Below are positions 7,315 to 12,544 of a stretch of 14,398 nucleotides of DNA, piece by piece. Source of the stretch: an uncultured Paracoccaceae bacterium. Lineage in GTDB: Bacteria; Pseudomonadota; Alphaproteobacteria; Rhodobacterales; Rhodobacteraceae. The notes below the pieces were generated by a model. The model saw only the letters and a list, made by a program, of their open reading frames with translations. It was not told the origin of the DNA and searched no databases. Location: positions 1 to 14,398 of the forward strand of contig CALHST010000198.1 in NCBI GenBank assembly GCA_938038825.1. The letters are read 5' to 3'. Numbering within the stretch: position 1 is the first letter of the stretch; every line of letters starts with the position of its first letter. The position numbers and the translations under genes are program-made.

Positions 7315-9645
7315 TTAGAAGGCGAACCCGACTGGGTTCACGATGATATCGATTGCTTCGTACTGATGGTTACCATCAGTCCAATCGTTGATCATTTCCA
7401 GTGAACCGAAGTTGAACGGCGCGTCCGCTGCAATTCCTGCAAGCTTCAGCGATGCTCCACCAACCGAGATCAAGGTATCGGAACCATCGTCCGTCACAAC
7501 AGTTGCTGCATCCAATGCGTTAAACGCATCTGTTGCGGATGTAGATCCTGTCAGGTCGTCGATGATAAAGGTCACAACGTCGTTGTCGTTCAGGAACTCA
7601 AAGTCCGTCACAACATCGTCGCCATCGGTGGACGAGAAGGTCGCACCATCCCATGTCAGGTGAACTTCGAAGACGTCTCCGCCCTCACCACCGGTGAGTT
7701 CGTCGTCGCCTGTACCACCATGCAGGAAGTCATCGCCATCGCCACCGTTCAAGGTGTCGTTGCCGGCGTCCCCGTCAAGGTCGTCCATGCCACCGTCGCC
7801 GTTCACAACGTCGTCGCCAGCACCACCGGACATGATATCCATGTCGGCACCACCAGACATGACGTCGTTACCGTCGCCGCCCAACATCCGGTCATTTCCA
7901 GCACCACCGGACATATTGTCGTTGCCGTCGTTGCCTTCCATGTAATCGTTGCCATCGTCACCAGACATGGTGTCGTTGCCTGCGTTACCGAACATGTTGT
8001 CGTTGCCGGTTCCGCCAGACATGAAGTCTTCGCCAGCGCGACCATACATGATGTCAGCACCGTCTTGACCGAACATGTCGTCGTTGCCTTCGCCACCGTC
8101 CATGGTGTCGTTGCCGGATCCGCCAGACATGGTGTCGTTACCGTCGTTGCCGAACATGTCGTCGTGGCCAGCGTTGCCAGACATCGTGTCGTCACCGTCG
8201 TTACCTTCCATGAAGTCGTTGCCGTCGCCACCAAACATAGTGTCGTCGCCATCGTTGCCGGACATCACGTCTGCACCGCCGTTACCCGACATCATGTCGT
8301 TACCGTCGTTGCCTTCCATGGTGTCGCGACCAGAGCCACCCCACATCATGTCATCGCCAGTACCGCCGGACATGAAGTCGTTGCCGTTGTTACCGAACAG
8401 CTCGTCGTCGTTGCCTTCACCATAGATTTGGTCGTGACCGCCGCCACCTTGGATAAGGTCTTGACCGTCTTCGCCAGCATCCGTCGCAGCAATACCGCTG
8501 TGGCCGGACAAACCGGACCCGATGTTAGAAGACAAACCCGCTGTCGCGCCGAAACCTGTGTCACCAAAGATCACGTCGTTACCAGCAGCACCCAGGATCC
8601 AGTCATCATAAGACCCACCGTAACCAACATCGTGGCCATGGCCCAGGTTCAAAGAGTCATCCTGTTCACCACCATCCAGCGTGTCACGTCCGCGGCCACC
8701 AAACAGGCGGTCTTGGCCATCTTCACCCCAGACTTGGTCGTTTCCTGCGCCACCATCAGCCCAGTCATCGCCGTCACCCGCAAAGATTGCGTCTGCAGCA
8801 CCGATAAACTGGAACGGACGACCGGCCCATGTGTCTGACCCAATGTCCAGATCCGTGTCGGACCCCTGACGCACGTCACCAAAGATTTCGTCGTCAGCGT
8901 CGCCACCGTCGATGAAGTCGCTGCCAGTGCCACCAGCAATGCTGTCTTCACCTGCGTCGCCTGTGATTGTGTCATTGCCAGAGTTGCCATACAGCGTGTC
9001 GTCGCCGTCAGCACCTTCGATAAAGTCGTTTCCGCCTTCACCGTCTACAATGTCATCACCGGAACCGGCATAAATGGTGTCGTTGCCATCATCGCCCTGG
9101 AAACCGTCATTGTCGTCACCCATGATGACGTCATCACCGGATTCACCTTCGATGTAGTCATTGCCAGTACCGCCCAGAATTTCATCTGCGCCTGTACCAC
9201 CATTGATTTCATCGTTGCCGGACCCACCGTCGATGTCGTCGTTTCCGCCTTCACCGTAAACAAGGTCATTGCCACCGCCTGCGAAAATCAGGTCGTTGCC
9301 ATCGTCGAAATCTGGATCGCCAACAACATCACCGTCGGAATCCGCATCGTCACCAAAGATCACATCATTGTCGTCGCCGCCGTGAAGTTCGTCGTCGCCG
9401 TCCCAACCCCAGATCAGGTCTTCACCTTGCTCTGTGGTGATGAAGTTGTTCTCTTCGTTACCGACAACCGTGTCGTCTCCAACATCGGAATCATAGTTGT
9501 CTGGCATCCCTTGCAGACGCAGGTCGACAGCATCGTCACCTACAGTCCCATAACCGATAACTTGGTTATTCCCACCTTCTGGGCTCAGATCGACCGCCTC
9601 AAATTCGGGATCGGCCTCTTGCCATGGTTCAAAAGTCGTCGTCAT
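7315..9645 (-). CDS. secreted RTX calcium-binding repeat protein, methionine-rich
   Basis: This is a 776-residue, strongly acidic, Gly/Asp/Asn-rich protein. After a non-repetitive N-terminus (1-75) with no signal peptide, residues about 79-662 hold roughly 50 nonapeptides of the GGxGxDxUx type, which fold as parallel beta-rolls binding Ca2+ outside the cell. Longer loops interrupt the repeats three times, each after an IFGD motif (near 98, 257 and 362). Residues 420-608 carry Met at the U position in every repeat. The C-terminus (663-776), with DVVTDFEFLNDNDVVTF, DGSDTLISVGG and a hydrophobic VGFAF end, resembles type I secretion targeting regions of RTX proteins. No protease, lipase or adhesin domain is recognisable, so the protein is almost wholly repeat: a structural, matrix or surface-layer-like role is possible but unproven. 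GAGGACG precedes the ATG by about 5 bases. The adjacent ABC/HlyD pair is the likely exporter. No HlyC-type acyltransferase is present. Confidence 0.93.
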   Translation of the reverse strand: MTTTFEPWQEADPEFEAVDLSPEGGNNQVIGYGTVGDDAVDLRLQGMPDNYDSDVGDDTVVGNEENNFITTEQGEDLIWGWDGDDELHGGDDNDVIFGDDADSDGDVVGDPDFDDGNDLIFAGGGNDLVYGEGGNDDIDGGSGNDEINGGTGADEILGGTGNDYIEGESGDDVIMGDDNDGFQGDDGNDTIYAGSGDDIVDGEGGNDFIEGADGDDTLYGNSGNDTITGDAGEDSIAGGTGSDFIDGGDADDEIFGDVRQGSDTDLDIGSDTWAGRPFQFIGAADAIFAGDGDDWADGGAGNDQVWGEDGQDRLFGGRGRDTLDGGEQDDSLNLGHGHDVGYGGSYDDWILGAAGNDVIFGDTGFGATAGLSSNIGSGLSGHSGIAATDAGEDGQDLIQGGGGHDQIYGEGNDDELFGNNGNDFMSGGTGDDMMWGGSGRDTMEGNDGNDMMSGNGGADVMSGNDGDDTMFGGDGNDFMEGNDGDDTMSGNAGHDDMFGNDGNDTMSGGSGNDTMDGGEGNDDMFGQDGADIMYGRAGEDFMSGGTGNDNMFGNAGNDTMSGDDGNDYMEGNDGNDNMSGGAGNDRMLGGDGNDVMSGGADMDIMSGGAGDDVVNGDGGMDDLDGDAGNDTLNGGDGDDFLHGGTGDDELTGGEGGDVFEVHLTWDGATFSSTDGDDVVTDFEFLNDNDVVTFIIDDLTGSTSATDAFNALDAATVVTDDGSDTLISVGGASLKLAGIAADAPFNFGSLEMINDWTDGNHQYEAIDIIVNPVGFAF
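7660..9411 (-). repeat. RTX nonapeptide (27-bp) tandem repeat region
   Basis: About fifty 27-bp units encode GGxGxDxUx nonapeptides covering residues about 79-662 of the RTX protein. Most units fit the consensus in phase. Loops after three IFGD motifs break the phase. Codons are biased to G-N-N and lack stops in several frames, which explains the long spurious open frames on the opposite strand. Confidence 0.92.
7822..8388 (-). repeat. 21 consecutive methionine-type RTX nonapeptides
   Basis: Exactly 567 bp (21 x 27) encode residues 420-608, running from NGNDFMSGG to ADMDIMSGG. Every unit has Met at position 6, where canonical RTX repeats have Leu, Ile, Val or Phe. Units before (GNDDELFGN) and after (AGDDVVNGD) revert to ordinary residues, so the boundaries are sharp. 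Typical units are DGNDTMSGG, DGNDFMEGN and DGDDTMFGG. Confidence 0.95.
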
Positions 9646-9761
9646 TAATTCGTCCTCACAGTTGTAAAAAATAAACCGGATAAAAAACGTGTGGTACGGA
9701 TCTGAGAAGAATAATTATCCGTATCTCACCAACACCCAGCTCACTCTATTCAAATTGATTC
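9646..9761 (-). promoter_or_regulatory. leader and possible promoter region of the RTX gene
   Basis: This 116-bp AT-rich spacer separates the RTX start from the stop of the upstream membrane-protein gene. It holds an inverted repeat, TACGGAT at 9695-9701 and ATCCGTA at 9717-9723, around 15 bases. On the coding strand this is followed 7 bases later by TTTTTT, so an attenuator-like hairpin is possible; an operator is the alternative. A third ATCCGG lies just downstream. The RTX ribosome-binding site GAGGACG is at its end. No convincing -35/-10 pair was found. Confidence 0.4.
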
Positions 9762-10352
9762 TCACCCAACGAGATGCCCCCAAAGGGGGACAATTTTATC
9801 TTTTAATTCGAAAAAACGATCCGCAGCATATCCCGCACCAATTAGAATTTGATCTGCAAAAACAGTTCCAACGGCAACTGCACCAATCAACATCAGTAAT
9901 TTGAAAAACCGGCCCCCGGAACGCGACCGTTCAGACACCCATTGATCCTCTAATTCTTCTTTCACAATAACACGCAGCTGCGGCGCCATTTCGATGCGCA
10001 ACATCCCTTCCATGTCATTGATGGCTTGCTGCATGTGATCCAGCCGTTCACCCAACGCCGCACGATCTTCGCGCGCCTTGACCTGTGCACTTTCAGACAG
10101 GCCCTGATTAAGCGTTGTGAACATCCGCACGATACGATTGTGCAGTTCGATCATGTCCTGCTTTGTCGCCATCTCGGCTTTTGGCGCTATCGGTTTTCCA
10201 GGCTTTTGGGGGCCCGCAGGATTAGCCCGAGGAGGTTGCTTTGGCATATCAGCAGCCTTTGTCTGTGTGGCGGCGTCAAGAACAGGGGACAGGGCATCCG
10301 CATCAACAGATTGCGCTTCGAACTCACTTGGTTTCGGGGTTACTTTATTCAT
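9762..10352 (-). CDS. single-span membrane protein of unknown function
   Basis: Not recognised as a known family. The 196-residue product, read from ATG at 10352, has a Pro/Lys/Ala-rich, probably disordered N-terminus (1-60), a charged helical stretch likely to form a coiled coil (about 60-138), and one membrane span (about 149-170, FFKLLMLIGAVAVGTVFADQ). A short tail of about 26 residues follows. The basic ERSRSGGR just before the span suggests the N-terminal part is cytoplasmic and the tail periplasmic. The start is set by a 4-bp ATGA overlap with the LuxR gene stop and by GGGAGGG about 8 bases upstream; the longer frame from 10379 is rejected. Coupling to the regulator and the position just before the RTX gene suggest a role in regulation or secretion of the RTX system, but nothing in the sequence proves it. 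Confidence 0.75.
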   Translation of the reverse strand: MNKVTPKPSEFEAQSVDADALSPVLDAATQTKAADMPKQPPRANPAGPQKPGKPIAPKAEMATKQDMIELHNRIVRMFTTLNQGLSESAQVKAREDRAALGERLDHMQQAINDMEGMLRIEMAPQLRVIVKEELEDQWVSERSRSGGRFFKLLMLIGAVAVGTVFADQILIGAGYAADRFFELKDKIVPLWGHLVG

Positions 10353-11401
10353 ACCACACGCCCTCCCGAGGCTTGCCACGTTAACAGCTGCGCCATTTCA
10401 GTACGCCCGCTCACATTTAATTTGCTCAACACCCGCTTTGCGTATGTGTTGAATGTTTGAACTTTCAGCCCGGAAATTTCGGCCGCTTCCTTGTTGCTTA
10501 ATCCCAGTTGCATCAAGGCCGCGACCCGTGCTTCGGATGATGTCAGTCCCATCTGGCGCACCAGCGATTCAACACGCGCGCTTGAAGGCGGTGTTGGCAG
10601 CATCGCCAAAACATATTTGGTGGCCGTCCCTTCATAGACATACCGTGTCAATGTGACCGGCACCTGATAGCCGTCTTCGCCTGATGACAACAAAACAACC
10701 CGGTCTTCGCCCGCAGGACTTTCCGCGCAGTGTTCAACCGCGACCCGAAACGCATCGTTTTCAGATTTGTCAGCGGCAAAGATCCCGCCTTTGCCACGGG
10801 TCAACACCTTGCCCGCATCCAAAAGATCGCGCGCCGATAAATTGACCCGATACATTCTGCATTTCGCGTCCAGAATGATCATCGCAACATCAATGCGATT
10901 CAACATGTCCCATTCGCCCGAAATCGGAGCCAACGTTTTCTGATGGCGCAATTTGCATTCCGCCAAACAGTCTTGACGCAGAATAGGCCACACGCGTTGT
11001 AAATACGCGCGGGTCAAATCGAAATCTTCGTTGGGGTTCAATTGCAGCGCCAAACGATCTGTCGATCCATTCGACAAAGACAGATCAATGGCGCGCCATG
11101 ATGCGTCTGTCTGTGGTTCGCGTGATTTAATTGACCTATCCAACAATTGCAGATCGGCAGCCGTTAAATTCAGATGTGCAGTGCGCAACACTTCCGCATG
11201 TGTATCGACATCACGAATATCAGACAGGTCCGAAACCACCGTGCCATTGGCATCGTGATCAGCAGTTGTCAAAATCAACTGTTGCGTCGGAAGCTCGAAC
11301 ACCGCAACGGCCACAATGGACACTGCGGATAATAGTCTGTTCAACGTGTCTGACGACGTTGCGGTGTCCATCACAAATGATGGAGCGTCCGTATTTTCCA
11401 T
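10349..11401 (-). CDS. LuxR-family transcriptional regulator with PAS-like sensor region
   Basis: This is a 350-residue protein whose C-terminus (about 286-340) is a LuxR-type helix-turn-helix: LTSSEARVAALMQLGLSNKE, then a recognition helix in LKVQTFNTYAKRVLSKLNV. Residues about 162-270 look like a PAS-type sensor: EWDMLNRIDVAMIILDAKCR, then a YRVNLSARDLL stretch, then strands ending in TKYVLAMLP. The first 150 residues are not recognised. There is no receiver domain with a phosphoacceptor and no clear acyl-homoserine-lactone domain, so the signal is unknown. It is transcribed away from the NarL-like gene on the plus strand and is coupled to the downstream membrane-protein gene by a 4-bp overlap. 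GAAGG lies about 11 bases before the ATG, a weak ribosome-binding site. It probably controls the RTX locus or itself, by proximity only. Confidence 0.87.
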   Translation of the reverse strand: MENTDAPSFVMDTATSSDTLNRLLSAVSIVAVAVFELPTQQLILTTADHDANGTVVSDLSDIRDVDTHAEVLRTAHLNLTAADLQLLDRSIKSREPQTDASWRAIDLSLSNGSTDRLALQLNPNEDFDLTRAYLQRVWPILRQDCLAECKLRHQKTLAPISGEWDMLNRIDVAMIILDAKCRMYRVNLSARDLLDAGKVLTRGKGGIFAADKSENDAFRVAVEHCAESPAGEDRVVLLSSGEDGYQVPVTLTRYVYEGTATKYVLAMLPTPPSSARVESLVRQMGLTSSEARVAALMQLGLSNKEAAEISGLKVQTFNTYAKRVLSKLNVSGRTEMAQLLTWQASGGRVV

Positions 11402-11420
11402 TTTTTACCCAGCCTTCGGA

Positions 11421-11436
11421 TACAAAAAAATTTGTA
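11421..11436 (-). promoter_or_regulatory. inverted repeat just upstream of the LuxR gene
   Basis: TACAAA and TTTGTA flank four A residues, ending 20 bases before the ATG at 11401. The position suits an operator for autoregulation or a small hairpin near the ribosome-binding site. The choice between these cannot be made from sequence. Confidence 0.4.
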
Positions 11437-11776
11437 CGTAAGAAGTTATGGCTGGTACGCTATCAGAACGATTTGCTTTGTCTGTCCGTCTAAGGCGTTA
11501 ACCCGAATCGGCAACAAGAAGCGGCTTTTTCAAAACTGCAAGTTTTTAAATCGTTTGGTCTAACCCATTTGGTACAAGAACCCGTTAGTTCTACTTATTG
11601 TAGTAAACCCTTGATCCCGCCCAAAAATTTCTGCTCAACCCACGGATGTGACGCGTGTGTCGAATTTTTCCCCTTGAAAACAAGATCTTGAATCATCTTC
11701 CAAAAGTTCGAATCTCATATTTCAAACCTTGGAAATGCAAATTTCCTTAAGTTTCAGTTAAGCTTGGATTGCATTT

Positions 11777-11805
11777 TTGGGTAGTTCGCACTACTTTCGT
11801 ATAGC
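11777..11805 (+). promoter_or_regulatory. candidate promoter of the NarL-like regulator gene
   Basis: TTGGGT (11777-11782) and TATAGC (11800-11805) are separated by 17 bases and match the sigma-70 consensus at 3 and 4 of 6 positions. The dyad GTAGT-TCGC-ACTAC (11781-11794) begins at the end of the -35 box and fills much of the spacer, a position typical of a repressor or MerR-like site. Transcription would start near 11812, leaving a leader of about 64 bases. The match is weak. Confidence 0.3.
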
Positions 11806-11865
11806 GGATCATTAGTCCGGACCAATTATTTTTATTGGCATATACGATCATTTTAAATTTTATTT

Positions 11866-11871
11866 GGAGGG
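11866..11871 (+). promoter_or_regulatory. Shine-Dalgarno site that fixes a GTG start
   Basis: GGAGGG lies 4 bases before GTG at 11876. An upstream in-frame TTG at 11864 overlaps this site and so cannot be its start. This supports GTG as the initiation codon. Confidence 0.75.
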
Positions 11872-11875
11872 TACA

Positions 11876-12544
11876 GTGAAAGATCTGGCTATACACATTG
11901 TGTGTGCACCTGGAATGTTTCGAGATTTGTTATCATCCGCTGTTGCACGGGCGGGAAGTTCTCTTAAGTCTCAGAAATCACTCCACGAATCATTAGAAGA
12001 CGTCGACAATGGCGATTGCTTTATTGTCCACGTTCCAACAACAGACGACCATGATATTGCGCGATTGAAATCCATTCGGGCATCACATCCGGACGCAATT
12101 GTCATCATTTTGTGCAGCCCCGGAATGGAACCGTATTTGCATTCTCAAACGGATTACTGGGCCAATGCGATTATTCCGGACAACCAACCGTTGGATATGG
12201 TCATCAAAACACTGGGGGTGGTGTCTTATGGCTATTCTGTGTTGGACACGAACACCGTAAATCCCGCGGACGTTGTGGCGCCTGGCGACCAGAACACCGC
12301 AAGCAGCTGCGCGCAGGAAATGCAGGAATGCGACCTGTCCAAGCGCGAGGTCACCGTCCTGAAAGAGATCCGCGTCGGGCGCTCCAACAAGGAAATCGCC
12401 CGCGTCCTGGATATCAGCGATTCCACTGTCAAAGTTCACATGCGCTCTATCTTCCGCAAAATCGGCGTGCGCAACAGAACAGAAGCCGCGATCTGGATTA
12501 CCTCCCATACCCAGTCCGCAGGGCACTGCGTGTCAGCCAGTTAA
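11876..12544 (+). CDS. NarL/LuxR-type regulator with degenerate receiver domain
   Basis: This is a 222-residue protein from GTG at 11876. The C-terminal part (about 152-208) is a clear LuxR/NarL DNA-binding domain: LSKREVTVLKEIRVGRSNKE, then IARVLDISDSTVKVHMRSIF, then RKIGVRNRTEA. The N-terminal 120 residues have the pattern of a response-regulator receiver (IHIVCAPGMFRDLL, DCFIVHVP, AIVIILCSP) but lack its key residues. The acidic pair is Cys-Ala, the phosphoacceptor Asp is replaced by His52, and the conserved Lys position is Pro. It is therefore probably not controlled by phosphorylation. GC content, counted by hand on sample lines, is about 43-45% in the first third of the gene and about 60% in the HTH part, hinting at a mosaic origin. 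The stop overlaps the convergent gene by 12 bp. Its targets are unknown; the divergent RTX regulator and RTX gene are candidates by proximity. Confidence 0.88.
   Translation: MKDLAIHIVCAPGMFRDLLSSAVARAGSSLKSQKSLHESLEDVDNGDCFIVHVPTTDDHDIARLKSIRASHPDAIVIILCSPGMEPYLHSQTDYWANAIIPDNQPLDMVIKTLGVVSYGYSVLDTNTVNPADVVAPGDQNTASSCAQEMQECDLSKREVTVLKEIRVGRSNKEIARVLDISDSTVKVHMRSIFRKIGVRNRTEAAIWITSHTQSAGHCVSAS

Larger units (their letters stand above)
11402..11875. promoter_or_regulatory. 474-bp AT-rich divergent intergenic region rich in dyads
   Basis: This is the only long gene-free stretch. It separates two divergent LuxR-type genes, so it must carry at least two promoters. No open frame in it looks coding. 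Visible dyads include TACAAA-N4-TTTGTA (11421-11436), AGAAC-N6-GTTCT (11577-11592), CTAC-N5-GTAG (11591-11603), GGAAAT-N4-ATTTCC (11731-11746), GTAGT-N4-ACTAC (11781-11794), GTCCGGAC (11815-11822) and CCAAT-N7-ATTGG (11822-11838). Short dyads occur by chance in AT-rich DNA, so not all need be functional. Confidence 0.6.

Noticed and set aside
7660..8838. 392-codon open frame on the plus strand, antisense to the RTX gene
   Set aside because: It mirrors the 27-bp RTX repeats, whose biased codons give no stops in the complementary frame. The product is a Val/Ala/Thr repeat, the minus frame has a good ribosome-binding site and matches a known family, and another minus frame here is also open for the same reason.
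7660..9411. CRISPR array suggested by many regularly spaced short repeats
   Set aside because: The period is a uniform 27 bp with no unique spacers, and every unit translates in frame to an RTX nonapeptide.
9777..9789. CCCCC-AAA-GGGGG hairpin near the end of the membrane-protein gene
   Set aside because: It lies inside coding sequence and encodes ordinary residues near the C-terminus, and no T tract follows on the minus strand.
10353..10379. Upstream start at 10379 for the unknown membrane protein
   Set aside because: It would extend deep into the LuxR gene, whereas ATG at 10352 gives the 4-bp ATGA overlap used elsewhere in this locus and has a GGGAGGG site at proper distance.
12083..12526. 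147-codon open frame antisense to the NarL-like gene
   Set aside because: It lies entirely opposite a clear LuxR-type domain and has no recognisable features of its own.
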